Assembly: GCF_001586275.1 (NCBI RefSeq)
Contig: NZ_CP014545.1
Coordinates: forward strand, 1,576,501-1,640,500
Source of the DNA: Sphingorhabdus sp. M41
Lineage (GTDB): Bacteria > Pseudomonadota > Alphaproteobacteria > Sphingomonadales > Sphingomonadaceae
Direction: 5' to 3'
DNA length: 64,000 nt
Shown: one piece after another, positions 19,747 through 28,981 of the stretch
Position numbering within the stretch: the first letter of the stretch is position 1
How the letters are laid out: each line of letters begins with the position of its first letter
Position numbers and translations under genes: made by a program
Notes under the pieces: generated by a model
Told to the model about the DNA's origin: nothing
The model's database searches: none
What the model saw: the letters and a program-made list of their open reading frames with translations, nothing else

Positions 19747-21258
19747 TTATGCGGCAATTTTCAGGCGGTTTCTTCCATCTTCCTTGGCCGAATACAGCGC
19801 CCTATCTGCCAAGAGTAACATTGCTTTCAGATCGTGGGAGCCCGAGTTATCCGCCAGTCCCGCGCTTACCGTCACCCCGATGTCAGGGTCGGGTAAACGT
19901 GTTTCCATTATGGCAAGACGGAGTTTGTCGACTTGCATTTCCGCTTCAGCGATTGATGTGTTTGGCATTAAAATCAGAAATTCTTCACCACCGATACGTC
20001 CAATCAATTGGTTTTTGGACTTGGCTTTCTTGGCAATTTTGCCAATCATATGGAGTATGTCATCACCGACGGCATGGCCGAAACGGTCATTCACGCTCTT
20101 GAATTTATCCACATCAAAAATGGCGATGGATAGAGGGATAGCTCTGGTTTGCGCGCGATGCAGGGCCTGTTCACATTTTTCCATAATATGGCGCCTCGAC
20201 GACAGACCAGTCAATTCGTCCCGTGCTAGTAAGCGCATTTTTTGCAGCTTGGCTTCTTCCGCTTTTTTATGCTCTTTCTCCGCCATGACTCGAAGTAATT
20301 TTTCGTTTTCAATGATTTTTTCGACCTTGCTCTGCCTATCCGCCAATAGCGAAGCAATCGGCAGCGCCAGCATCAGCTGGCTGGCAATATAGGCTTGCAG
20401 CACGAATATTTTGGTGATCTGGCTTGTATCGAGCGCGGCAATCGGACCGAAGCCGGAAAGAGTGAGGAACTCTGCTACGATCGCTACGATTAAGGTCGAC
20501 GCGATGCCGCCGAGCGGTCCGAAACGAAATGCAGACATGAAAACCGGTATTGCCGTTAGGAATAACAGGGGAACGGCAGACTGGACAAGCGCAGCAGCGG
20601 AAAAGGCGAATACGAGAAACATGATTCCTGCAAACTCAAGCCATCTACTACCCGGCCAGATATATTTTTCTGTGCCGGTGAAAGTTGCATGAATGATATT
20701 GAAACAGGGCAGGAAGATAAGCAGCCCAAGCAAGTCCGACGCAAACCAGGATATCCAGGCATTACCATATTGCTCGATGTTATCTAATGACGCTGTAGTT
20801 GCCGAAATCGCAGTCACAACAACCGCAACTAACCCGAACTCAACCAACTGCGCCGGGTTATACAGGCCTGTCCGGGGAAATCCGAGCCGCACCAGGATGT
20901 GGAAAACCAGCACTGCCTCCAGCACGTTTGAAAATGAATAGAATATGGCGGTATTTAGGGTGAATCCCGAAAATAGATTGACCGTCAAACTCGCCAGAAA
21001 AACACTGGCGCAATATAATCGATGCTCTTTTCGTGGGAAAATCATCAGCATGAAAACAAGGCTGGCATTTGCGGACCAAAGCGCGGCAAAGCCTCCGGTA
21101 TAGTTTGATGCTGTGATTACGATCAGAGAGTTAATGCAGAACACGGCTGCGACAGACGCAGAGCGCATAATTATATTTCGCATGCCGTTCAAATCAGAAG
21201 TCAAATGTTGCAAGATCGTCCTCAATTCGGAACGTCCTTTGTTCCTGCTGAAGACCAT
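19747..21258 (-). CDS. MASE1-domain membrane diguanylate cyclase (GGDEF)
   Basis: About eight hydrophobic helices (residues 25-290, MASE1 type) precede a short charged coiled coil and a C-terminal GGDEF domain that should make c-di-GMP from GTP. The GGDEF domain begins at ARDELTGLSSRRH and has an intact active-site loop, GRIGGEEF, near residue 425. The product-inhibition I-site (RxxD five residues before the loop) reads S-K-N-Q, so allosteric feedback is probably lost. ATG 21258 is chosen over a GTG two codons upstream; neither has a clear ribosome site. It stands alone, 175 bases downstream of era. Confidence 0.9.
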   Translation of the reverse strand: MVFSRNKGRSELRTILQHLTSDLNGMRNIIMRSASVAAVFCINSLIVITASNYTGGFAALWSANASLVFMLMIFPRKEHRLYCASVFLASLTVNLFSGFTLNTAIFYSFSNVLEAVLVFHILVRLGFPRTGLYNPAQLVEFGLVAVVVTAISATTASLDNIEQYGNAWISWFASDLLGLLIFLPCFNIIHATFTGTEKYIWPGSRWLEFAGIMFLVFAFSAAALVQSAVPLLFLTAIPVFMSAFRFGPLGGIASTLIVAIVAEFLTLSGFGPIAALDTSQITKIFVLQAYIASQLMLALPIASLLADRQSKVEKIIENEKLLRVMAEKEHKKAEEAKLQKMRLLARDELTGLSSRRHIMEKCEQALHRAQTRAIPLSIAIFDVDKFKSVNDRFGHAVGDDILHMIGKIAKKAKSKNQLIGRIGGEEFLILMPNTSIAEAEMQVDKLRLAIMETRLPDPDIGVTVSAGLADNSGSHDLKAMLLLADRALYSAKEDGRNRLKIAA

Positions 21259-21433
21259 CGTCACGAAAGGCTAATTTATCGCTAACTTTACCTTTGTTTA
21301 CAGTCTGATTGTAATCTATTCAGCGCCATATTTCCAGACACCGACATTCTGCTGGAAAACGTTCAAATCGAAAGATCGACGAATTGCTGATCAGGTGCCA
21401 CCGCCTTGATGAGCCCATCATCGATCTATGACG

Positions 21434-22327
21434 TTACTTGACCCAATCGAGACCCATATCCTGATATAGACTGCGATCTTCATCCCAGTTCGCGCTGACC
21501 TTGACGTGGAGATACAGATGGACAGGCTTGCCTAAGATGCCGGACAGCTCGGCGCGCGCTTTCGCGCCGATTTCCTTGATCTGGTGGCCGCCTTTGCCAA
21601 GGATTATGGCTTTCTGGCTCGCTTTCTCGACAAGAATTTGCTGGTGAATCTCGAGCGAGCCATCGGGCCGCTCCTTATATTGTTCCATGGCAATCGCAGT
21701 CGCATAGGGCAATTCCGCATGCAGCTGCCGGAAAACCTGCTCGCGGGTGATTTCCGCCGCGAGAATGCGCTCGCTGGCATCCGAAACCTGATCAGCGGGG
21801 AAATGCCACGGGCCTTCCGGCATCGCGTTCACCAGATAGGATCGCAGCTCTTCGAGTCCATCACCGGTTTTGGCGCTGACAAAAAAGGTTTCGTCAAAAT
21901 CGGCCAGTTCATGCAGTTTGACGACATGGCCGAGCATTTTGTCTTTTGCGGCGATATCGACCTTGTTCATTACCAGAATTGTCTTTTCGGATCGATGCTT
22001 GATCCGCTCCACAATCGAGGTAACCTTGGTTCCAAGTCCCGCGCGTGCATCGACGAGCAGGACAATAATATCAGCGTCTTCGGCGCCCTCCCAGGCAGCG
22101 GACACCATGGCCCGATCGAGGCGGCGGTGCGGTTCGAAGATGCCCGGCGTATCGACCAGCAGAAGCTGTGTGTCTTCCTCGATCGCTATGCCCAAAAGCC
22201 GCGTACGGGTGGTTTGCGGTTTGGAACTGGTGATCGCGACCTTCTGTCCGACCAAAGCATTGATCAGGGTTGATTTGCCGGCATTGGGCGCGCCAATCAA
22301 TGCCACTACGCCGCATTTTTGAGTCAT
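21434..22327 (-). CDS. era: GTPase Era
   Basis: Ribosome-assembly GTPase binding the 3' end of 16S rRNA. G1 is GAPNAGKST, G3 DTPG, G4 NKVD and G5 SAK, followed by a C-terminal KH domain with GKGGHQIKEIG. Length is 297 residues. The start ATG overlaps the rnc stop by four bases, completing a lepB-rnc-era operon. Confidence 0.97.
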   Translation of the reverse strand: MTQKCGVVALIGAPNAGKSTLINALVGQKVAITSSKPQTTRTRLLGIAIEEDTQLLLVDTPGIFEPHRRLDRAMVSAAWEGAEDADIIVLLVDARAGLGTKVTSIVERIKHRSEKTILVMNKVDIAAKDKMLGHVVKLHELADFDETFFVSAKTGDGLEELRSYLVNAMPEGPWHFPADQVSDASERILAAEITREQVFRQLHAELPYATAIAMEQYKERPDGSLEIHQQILVEKASQKAIILGKGGHQIKEIGAKARAELSGILGKPVHLYLHVKVSANWDEDRSLYQDMGLDWVK

Positions 22328-22992
22328 GTGAATTTTTCCAGAAATTTCTTTGCAGCTTCGGTCTCGGCTGCCTGAATGGCAGAAGCCGTAGCCTGGACCT
22401 CGCCTATATTGTTTACGCTCACCCGAACGGTGAATTTCAAATCGTGATGTGGGCCGCTTTTTTCGACGAGTTCGTAGGTCGGAACCTTGCGATTATTGGC
22501 CGCGGCCCATTCCTGCAAGGCCGATTTCGGGTGCCTGACATCAGCAACCGTTGCGGAAACGCGGCCCGCCCAATGACGGATTATGAAGTCGCGTGCAGCC
22601 TCCATTCCATGGTCGAGATAGACCGCGCCGATCAAAGATTCCATGACGTCGCCCAGAACTTTCACGCTTTTTCTTGCGCCATCGTCACGCGCCTGTTTGC
22701 CAAGCAGTATATGGCTGCCGACACCTATTTGCTTGGCGACATCGCCGCAAACCGGGCCCGACACCAACCCGTTGAGTCGCTGGGACAATTGTCCTTCCGG
22801 TTCCTCCGGAAACTGATGATAGAGATGATCTGCAATCACGAGCCCCAATATTCGGTCACCCAGAAACTCCAGACGCTGATAGTCTGCTTCGCCGTGGCTG
22901 CCATGAGTCGCGGCTCGGATATAAAGTTCTGGTGTCAAAGGCCGCTGGTTGGTGATCTCGGCAATCCAATCAAGAAATTCCGGACGACTCAA
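22324..22992 (-). CDS. rnc: Ribonuclease III
   Basis: Double-stranded RNA endonuclease for rRNA maturation. The catalytic domain has RLEFLGDRIL (usually GDSVL or GDAVL) near residue 40 and DVMESLIGAVYLD near residue 115; the C-terminal dsRNA-binding domain closes with IQAAETEAAKKFLE. A TTG at 22992 is chosen: it overlaps the lepB stop as TTGA, has GGAGA six bases upstream, and gives 222 residues, the usual length. An ATG at 23052 would add 20 residues inside lepB. It is followed by era with an ATGA overlap. Confidence 0.95.
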   Translation of the reverse strand: MSRPEFLDWIAEITNQRPLTPELYIRAATHGSHGEADYQRLEFLGDRILGLVIADHLYHQFPEEPEGQLSQRLNGLVSGPVCGDVAKQIGVGSHILLGKQARDDGARKSVKVLGDVMESLIGAVYLDHGMEAARDFIIRHWAGRVSATVADVRHPKSALQEWAAANNRKVPTYELVEKSGPHHDLKFTVRVSVNNIGEVQATASAIQAAETEAAKKFLEKFT

Positions 22993-23792
22993 AATGTTTC
23001 TCCGATGCGGTCCCAGCGCGCTGCGGTAAACCAGGTCCAAGGCTTGATCCATTCAGCAGAACCGTCGGTTGAGAAGACAGAAATCAAAGCCCGTCCGACG
23101 AGGTTTTCCTGCGGCACCATTCCGATCGCCTGACCTTCTACGGCCGGGAACCGGCTGTCTGCGCTACGATCGCGATTGTCGCCCATCAAGAACATATGGC
23201 CATCCGGCACGACGAAAGCTTGCGTGTCGTCGCCTTCGGAATTTTCGTAGATGTCCAGAATGCGATAGGTAACTCCGTTTGGTAATGTTTCCTGAAACTG
23301 TGGATAGCGGCAAATAGACGTACCATTTCTTCCCGCCGATTGGAACTCGTCGCGGTAGCAGGGGCTGTTGGGTGTGACCGGATGCTCGAAATCTTCGATT
23401 CTTTTCCGCTCCACTGCCGTTCCGTTAATCGAGACTACGCCCTCGGTGACCTGAACGATGTCACCAGACAGGGCGATCACCCGCTTGATATAATCATCAT
23501 GGGCGCTTGGCGGAGCCTTGAACACCACAACATCGCCCGGCTCGGGCGAATGTGGCAGTACCCGCCCTGGAAACAGGGGAATATTGAATGGAAGGCTATA
23601 TTTTGAGAAGCCATAAGGCCATTTTGCGACCAGCAGATAATCACCAACAACCAGGCGAGGTTGCATCGACTCCGAAGGGATGTTGAACGGAGAGAAGATG
23701 AAACTACGTAATATCAGGATGAATAATGCTAGTTTTACAAGGAACGCGACAAAGTCGCGGGTTTCCGATCGTTCTGCTTTCTTTCGCGCCAT
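22989..23792 (-). CDS. lepB: Signal peptidase I
   Basis: Membrane-anchored Ser/Lys protease that removes Sec and Tat signal peptides. One N-terminal helix (residues 15-33) is followed by the catalytic Ser in IPSESMQP near residue 42 and the general-base Lys in DYIKRVIALSGD near residue 100. Near the end, GDNRDRSADSR is the conserved box E. The length is 267. It is the first gene of lepB-rnc-era and is divergent from pgi. Confidence 0.96.
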   Translation of the reverse strand: MARKKAERSETRDFVAFLVKLALFILILRSFIFSPFNIPSESMQPRLVVGDYLLVAKWPYGFSKYSLPFNIPLFPGRVLPHSPEPGDVVVFKAPPSAHDDYIKRVIALSGDIVQVTEGVVSINGTAVERKRIEDFEHPVTPNSPCYRDEFQSAGRNGTSICRYPQFQETLPNGVTYRILDIYENSEGDDTQAFVVPDGHMFLMGDNRDRSADSRFPAVEGQAIGMVPQENLVGRALISVFSTDGSAEWIKPWTWFTAARWDRIGETF

Positions 23793-23945
23793 GGCGCCCC
23801 TTCGCCGACTATGCCATTGGCGTCAAGAATTCTTGCGTTCTCTGGGCCGCAACGATTTTCAACTTGAGACGGGCTTGTTCGACCGATAGGGCAAGGGCCT
23901 GTCAACGCGGCCGCGCAAATTGGAATATAGAGATCGGATGATTGA

Positions 23946-25445
23946 ATGACTTCAAGCCTTTGGCAAGCGATCAAGACGCTCCCCCAAGTTTCACTGACCA
24001 GTCTGTTCAATACTGATGAAAACCGTGTCCGTGATTTCGGATTAGAGCAGGCGGGTATCTATTTTGATTTTTCAAAAACCCATCTCGACAAGAATGTCGT
24101 GGAGAGCTTTCAAAAATTGACAGAAGATATAGGGCTGGCCGCAAAGATGAATGCTTTGGTTTCTGGCGAGCCGATCAACATCAGCGAAGGCCAGGCAGCG
24201 GAGCATTGCGCGGAACGCGGAACCGGTGACCCGGCAAGCGTCGAGAACGCCAAATCCCTGCACCGGCGTATGAAAAGCCTGGTTGAGGTAATTGACTCCG
24301 GAGCTCTGGGCGAATTTACGCAAATTATTCATCTCGGCATTGGTGGTTCGGCTCTGGGGCCCAAAATGCTGCATCAGGCACTGAAGCTCGGCGATGAAAA
24401 ATATGAACTTGCGATTGTGTCCAATATTGATGGCGCAGCCCTTGAGCCGGTGCTGGAGCGGTTTGAAGCAAGCAAGACTTTGCTCGTCATTGCCTCAAAG
24501 ACATTCACCACTGCCGAGACGCTGTTGAACGCGCAATCGGTGCTCGACTGGATGTCCGAACAGGGCGTTGCCGATCCGTTGGGTCAAGTAGTGGCCCTGA
24601 CAGCGGATCCTGAGCAGGCAGTGCAATGGGGAGTCGATGAAACACGGATACTTCCCTTTTCCGGCACCGTTGGCGGACGCTATTCCTTATGGTCCTCGAT
24701 AGGCTTCAGCGTCGCTCTGGCGCTCGGCTCCGATGTTTTTGAAGATTTGCTGGTCGGCGCGGCTGCTATGGACCAGCATTTTCTGGATAGCCCATATGAT
24801 CGGAATATTCCGGTTCTCGCGGCCTTTGCCGACCAATATTATGCTCAGGTGCGCGAATGCGAAACCCGGGCGGTCTTTGCCTATGACGAGCGTCTCAGCC
24901 TGGTGCCCGACTATCTTCAACAACTGGAGATGGAGAGCAATGGCAAATCGGTGACTCTGGATGGTCAGCCGCTCTCGCTGCATTCCAGTCCGATTGTCTG
25001 GGGTGGCGTCGGCACAGATGCCCAACATGCTGTTTTTCAACTGCTCCATCAGGGCAGTCATCTGGTGCCGGTGGAGTTTCTCGCCGTCATCCAACCGGGC
25101 GATTCGCTGAGCCCGGCTCACCATAATGGCCTGCTGCTAAACTGTTTCGCCCAGGGGGCGGCGCTGATGACTGGTAAAAAATCCGATGACAGTCATCGAA
25201 ACTATCCGGGTGACAGGCCGTCGGTCACGATCTTATTGAAAGATGTGGAAGCACGTTCACTGGGTGCGCTGCTCGCCTTCTACGAGCACCGGACTTTCGT
25301 GAATGCGGTTTTGCTAGATATCAATCCATTCGATCAATTTGGCGTCGAACTCGGCAAGCAAATGGCAAACAAGCTGGCGGCCGAGGATGGTAGCCGATTG
25401 GATGCATCGACCGAAGAACTGAAAAAGCGGGCCTTCGGAGCCTGA
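23946..25445 (+). CDS. pgi: Glucose-6-phosphate isomerase
   Basis: Interconverts glucose-6-phosphate and fructose-6-phosphate. The SIS-type core shows IGIGGSALGPKM near residue 130 and SKTFTTAETL near 183. The catalytic Glu lies in QLEMESNGKS near residue 325, the His in LLHQGSHLVP near 362 and the Lys in GVELGKQMA near 470. At 499 residues it is slightly shorter than the E. coli enzyme. It precedes the glutathione reductase gene by 16 bases. Confidence 0.96.
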   Translation: MTSSLWQAIKTLPQVSLTSLFNTDENRVRDFGLEQAGIYFDFSKTHLDKNVVESFQKLTEDIGLAAKMNALVSGEPINISEGQAAEHCAERGTGDPASVENAKSLHRRMKSLVEVIDSGALGEFTQIIHLGIGGSALGPKMLHQALKLGDEKYELAIVSNIDGAALEPVLERFEASKTLLVIASKTFTTAETLLNAQSVLDWMSEQGVADPLGQVVALTADPEQAVQWGVDETRILPFSGTVGGRYSLWSSIGFSVALALGSDVFEDLLVGAAAMDQHFLDSPYDRNIPVLAAFADQYYAQVRECETRAVFAYDERLSLVPDYLQQLEMESNGKSVTLDGQPLSLHSSPIVWGGVGTDAQHAVFQLLHQGSHLVPVEFLAVIQPGDSLSPAHHNGLLLNCFAQGAALMTGKKSDDSHRNYPGDRPSVTILLKDVEARSLGALLAFYEHRTFVNAVLLDINPFDQFGVELGKQMANKLAAEDGSRLDASTEELKKRAFGA

Positions 25446-25461
25446 CAACAAGGAATTATAA

Positions 25462-26811
25462 ATGGCTGAATATGATTATGACCTGTTCGTTATTGGCGCA
25501 GGTTCCGGAGGGGTTCGGGCCGCGCGTGTATCGTCTTCCTATGGCGCAAAAGTCGCGGTAGCCGAGGAATATCGGGTTGGCGGGACTTGTGTGATCCGGG
25601 GATGCGTGCCGAAAAAACTGCTGGTTTATGGCTCGCATTTCTCGGAAGAACTGGAGGACGGCAAGAATTTTGGCTGGACCTGGGAAAATGCCAAATTTGA
25701 CTGGACCAGATTGCGCGACCACGTCCTTAAGGACGTCGACCGGCTGAACAATGCCTATACCGATACGTTGAAAAACCATGGGGTTGAGATTATTCTTGAG
25801 CGAGCCGAACTGACCGGGCCGCATGAGATCAAATTGGCTAGCGGCAAGACCGTGACGGCCAAATATATATTGATCGCGGTTGGTGCATGGCCTGCGGTAG
25901 CCGATTTCCCGGGCAGTGATCTTATGTCGACTTCCAACGACATGTTCCATCTCGAGAAGCTGCCGGAGACTATCATCATTGCGGGTGGTGGCTATATCGC
26001 CAATGAATTTGCTGGTATTTTCAATGGCTTGGGTAGCGATGTCACGGTCGTTAACCGGTCGGATATCATCCTCCGCGGCTATGACGAAAGCGTGCGCGAC
26101 CGGCTGATCCAGATCTCGCTCGCCAAGGGCATCAATTTCAAATTCAACTGCGCCTTCGACAAGATTGAAAAACGCGAAGACGGCGCGCTGGATGTGTATA
26201 TGGATGGTAAAAAAGAGCCCATTCGTGCCGATGTTGTGCTCGCAGCGACCGGAAGGCGACCAAAAATCGACGGTTTGGGGCTGGAAAATGCCGGCGTCGC
26301 GACCAATGACAGAAATGCCATCAAAGTCGACGAATATAGCCAGACCAATGTCGACAATATCTACGCCGTTGGTGATGTGACGGATCGGGTCCAGTTGACG
26401 CCGATCGCCATTCGCGAGGGACAGGCTTTTGCCGACACCGTGTTCGGCGATAACCCGCGCACGGTCGACTATGACAATATCCCCTCGGCGGTATTCTCTC
26501 AGCCGCCCATTGCTTCCGTTGGCCTGACCGAGAGCGAAGCGCGCGAACAATATGGCAATATCAAGGTCTATTCTTCCGATTTCCGGGCAATGCGCAATGT
26601 ATTTGCCGACCGGGCTGAGCGGAGTCTCTACAAGATGATTGTCGAGCATCCGACCGAGAAGATACTCGGCTTGCATATGATTGGCCCCGATGCACCGGAA
26701 ATATTGCAGGCTGCGGCGGTAGCGGTAAAAGCAGGCCTGACCAAACAGGCTTTTGACGATACGGTTGCCCTGCACCCCAGCATGTCGGAGGAGCTGGTAC
26801 TGCTTAAATAG
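25462..26811 (+). CDS. gor: Glutathione-disulfide reductase
   Basis: FAD/NADPH enzyme that regenerates reduced glutathione. The FAD loop VIGAGSGG is at residues 10-17, and the redox pair is Cys43/Cys48 in GGTCVIRGCVPKK. A second nucleotide loop (GGGYIANEFAGIF) lies near residue 176 and the dimer-partner His in VALHPSMSEE near the C-terminus. GCVPKK with the preceding IRG is the glutathione-reductase form rather than lipoamide dehydrogenase. Length is 449. Pairing with pgi may link NADPH use to sugar flux, but that is only inference. Confidence 0.94.
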   Translation: MAEYDYDLFVIGAGSGGVRAARVSSSYGAKVAVAEEYRVGGTCVIRGCVPKKLLVYGSHFSEELEDGKNFGWTWENAKFDWTRLRDHVLKDVDRLNNAYTDTLKNHGVEIILERAELTGPHEIKLASGKTVTAKYILIAVGAWPAVADFPGSDLMSTSNDMFHLEKLPETIIIAGGGYIANEFAGIFNGLGSDVTVVNRSDIILRGYDESVRDRLIQISLAKGINFKFNCAFDKIEKREDGALDVYMDGKKEPIRADVVLAATGRRPKIDGLGLENAGVATNDRNAIKVDEYSQTNVDNIYAVGDVTDRVQLTPIAIREGQAFADTVFGDNPRTVDYDNIPSAVFSQPPIASVGLTESEAREQYGNIKVYSSDFRAMRNVFADRAERSLYKMIVEHPTEKILGLHMIGPDAPEILQAAAVAVKAGLTKQAFDDTVALHPSMSEELVLLK

Positions 26812-26938
26812 ATAACGTTACGGCACGCGCGGCCAAAGCTCAGGTTTAATCGCGCGATTAATTACTATTGACGATTGCCTAACCGGCTGTGCATTGACTA
26901 GGGCATATCGCACCAAGTGATTCACAGCCGGGGGTTTA

Positions 26939-28465
26939 ATGTCAGACATTATCGCACAATTGGAAGCCAAGCGCGCCGAAGCCATGCTCGGCGGCGGGCA
27001 AAAGCGGATTGATAGCCAGCATGCCAAGGGCAAGCTGACCGCGCGGGAACGGATCGAGATATTGCTCGACCATGAATCGTTCGAAGAAATCGACATGTAT
27101 GTTGAACATAATTGCGTCGATTTCGGCATGGATGACCAGCATATTCCCGGTGATGGTGTGGTCACCGGATCCGGCACGATCAACGGCCGCCTGGTCTTTG
27201 TCTTCTCTCAGGATTTCACCGTATTCGGCGGTTCACTTTCCGAACGCCATGCCGAGAAAATCTGCAAGGTGCTCGACAATGCGATGAAAGTCGGCGCTCC
27301 GGTCATTGGTATCAACGACAGCGGCGGCGCGCGTATTCAAGAAGGCGTGGCATCGCTTGGCGGCTATGCCGATGTATTCCAGAAAAATGTTCTTGCCAGC
27401 GGTGTCATTCCGCAGCTCAGCCTGATCATGGGGCCTTGCGCCGGCGGCGCGGTCTATTCACCGGCGATGACGGATTTCATCTTCATGGTGAAGGACAGCA
27501 GCTACATGTTTGTCACCGGCCCCGATGTGGTCAAGACCGTCACCAACGAGATAGTGACGCAAGAAGAACTGGGCGGGGCGGTAACGCACACGACCAAGAC
27601 CAGCGTCGCCGATGTCGCTTATGAAAATGATATCGAGGCGTTGCTCGCGGCACGCGATTTCATCGATTTCATGCCGCTTTCTAACCGCGAAGAAGTGCCG
27701 GAGCGCCCGACCGCCGATCCGTGGGACCGGCTCGAGGAAAGCCTCGATACGCTGATACCGGACAATGCCAACCAGCCTTATGATATGCACGAAGTCATCC
27801 GCAAGATGGTCGACGAAGGCGATTTCTTTGAAGTCCAGCCGGCCCATGCCGGCAATATCATCTGCGGCTTTGGCCGGATGGAAGGCTCCACCGTCGGTGT
27901 CGTCGCCAACCAGCCAATGGTGCTCGCCGGTTGTCTCGATATCAATGCATCTAAGAAGGCTGCGCGCTTTGTCCGTTATTGCGATGCGTTCAACATTCCG
28001 ATCATCACTCTGGTCGATGTGCCCGGCTTTCTGCCTGGTACCAGCCAGGAGCATAATGGGATCATCAAGCACGGCGCGAAGCTGCTCTTCGCCTATGCCG
28101 AAGCGACGGTGCCGAAAATCACCATCATCACCCGCAAGGCCTATGGCGGCGCTTATGACGTGATGGCGTCCAAGCACCTGCGCGGCGATCTCAACTATGC
28201 CTGGCCGACCGCCGAAATCGCCGTGATGGGCGCCAAGGGCGCGGTCGAGATCATCTTCCGCGGCAAGACACCGGAAGAAATTGCCGAGCGTACGGCGGAA
28301 TATGAAGCCCGCTTCGCCAACCCGTTCATCGCGGCGCAAAAAGGCTTTATCGACGAGGTAATCCTGCCACATTCGACTCGGCGGCGGGTGGCTCTGGGTC
28401 TCCGCAAGCTGCGCAACAAGCAGCTCGAAAACCCGTGGAAAAAACATGACAATATTCCGTTGTGA
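26939..28465 (+). CDS. pccB: Propionyl-CoA carboxylase beta subunit
   Basis: Carboxyltransferase subunit of the biotin-dependent acyl-CoA carboxylase making (S)-methylmalonyl-CoA. The 508-residue two-lobed crotonase fold has [14 protein letters not shown] near residue 121 and [12 protein letters not shown] near 163 for the acyl-CoA oxyanion hole, then [15 protein letters not shown] and [11 protein letters not shown] in the second lobe for biotin. The matching alpha subunit is encoded at 34938. The 127 bases upstream are noncoding and must hold the promoter for the region. Confidence 0.95.
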   Translation: MSDIIAQLEAKRAEAMLGGGQKRIDSQHAKGKLTARERIEILLDHESFEEIDMYVEHNCVDFGMDDQHIPGDGVVTGSGTINGRLVFVFSQDFTVFGGSLSERHAEKICKVLDNAMKVGAPVIGINDSGGARIQEGVASLGGYADVFQKNVLASGVIPQLSLIMGPCAGGAVYSPAMTDFIFMVKDSSYMFVTGPDVVKTVTNEIVTQEELGGAVTHTTKTSVADVAYENDIEALLAARDFIDFMPLSNREEVPERPTADPWDRLEESLDTLIPDNANQPYDMHEVIRKMVDEGDFFEVQPAHAGNIICGFGRMEGSTVGVVANQPMVLAGCLDINASKKAARFVRYCDAFNIPIITLVDVPGFLPGTSQEHNGIIKHGAKLLFAYAEATVPKITIITRKAYGGAYDVMASKHLRGDLNYAWPTAEIAVMGAKGAVEIIFRGKTPEEIAERTAEYEARFANPFIAAQKGFIDEVILPHSTRRRVALGLRKLRNKQLENPWKKHDNIPL

Positions 28466-28488
28466 GGATGTGAAGTGAAAGTCATTCT

Positions 28489-28573
28489 CCGTCATTGCGA
28501 GAGAAGCGAAGCAATCCAGGGCGGTGTGTGTGGCTCTAGATTGCCGCTTCGCTTTCGCTTCTCGCAATGACGG
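28489..28573. repeat. Palindromic intergenic repeat, family A copy 1
   Basis: An imperfect inverted repeat whose outer arms read CCGTCATTGCGAG and CTCGCAATGACGG, with further pairing inward (GAAGCGAAGCAATC against GATTGCCGCTTCGC). The same element recurs at 28888-28972. It resembles the mobile extragenic palindromes seen in many alphaproteobacteria. The ribosome site of the GIY-YIG gene lies just outside its right end. Confidence 0.8.
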
Positions 28574-28585
28574 TGGTGGAAGAGC

Positions 28586-28879
28586 GTGAAGCAGCCCGCG
28601 GTCTATATTATGACAAACAAGCGCAACGGCACGCTCTACACCGGGGTTACTTCAAAGCTTCCGCAGCGAGTTTGGCAGCATCGGGAGGGCATAGCGGACG
28701 GTTTTACGAAACGTTATGGATGCAAAATGCTGGTTTGGTTTGAAATGCACGAAACTATGGAAGCCGCGATATTGCGAGAAAAGCAGATCAAGGCTGGTTC
28801 AAGGAAGAAGAAATTGGCTTTGATAGAGGCGTTCAATCCGCAGTGGCGGGATTTATACGAGGATATTGCCCATGGTTGA
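28586..28879 (+). CDS. GIY-YIG nuclease domain protein
   Basis: A 97-residue stand-alone GIY-YIG domain of the small URI/YhbQ type. The signature halves are VYIMTNKRNGTLYTGVT at residues 6-22, with Y-x9-Y-T-G-V-T replacing the classic GIY-10-YIG. The catalytic-type Arg sits in LPQRVWQH and Glu in AAILREKQIKAG. Such proteins are common, numerous and functionally unclear. A GTG start with GGAAGAG upstream is used. It lies exactly between two copies of a palindromic repeat inside the propionate gene region, so it may have travelled with them. Confidence 0.85.
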   Translation: MKQPAVYIMTNKRNGTLYTGVTSKLPQRVWQHREGIADGFTKRYGCKMLVWFEMHETMEAAILREKQIKAGSRKKKLALIEAFNPQWRDLYEDIAHG

Positions 28880-28887
28880 AGGTCGTT

Positions 28888-28972
28888 CCGTCATTGCGAG
28901 GAGCGAATGCGACGAAGCAATCCAGAGCCGCGAGCGACGCACTGGATTGCTTCGCTGCGCTCGCAATGACGG
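28888..28972. repeat. Palindromic intergenic repeat, family A copy 2
   Basis: Second copy of the element at 28489-28573, again with outer arms CCGTCATTGCGAG / CTCGCAATGACGG and an inner pair GACGAAGCAATCCAG / CTGGATTGCTTCGC. It starts nine bases after the GIY-YIG stop and ends ten bases before the DUF808 start, whose ribosome site (GGTGGAA) abuts the repeat. Confidence 0.85.
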
Positions 28973-28981
28973 TGGAAACTG

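Noticed and set aside
25456-26775. 439-codon minus-strand frame opposite glutathione reductase
   Set aside because: Antisense shadow; no start signal and no domain.
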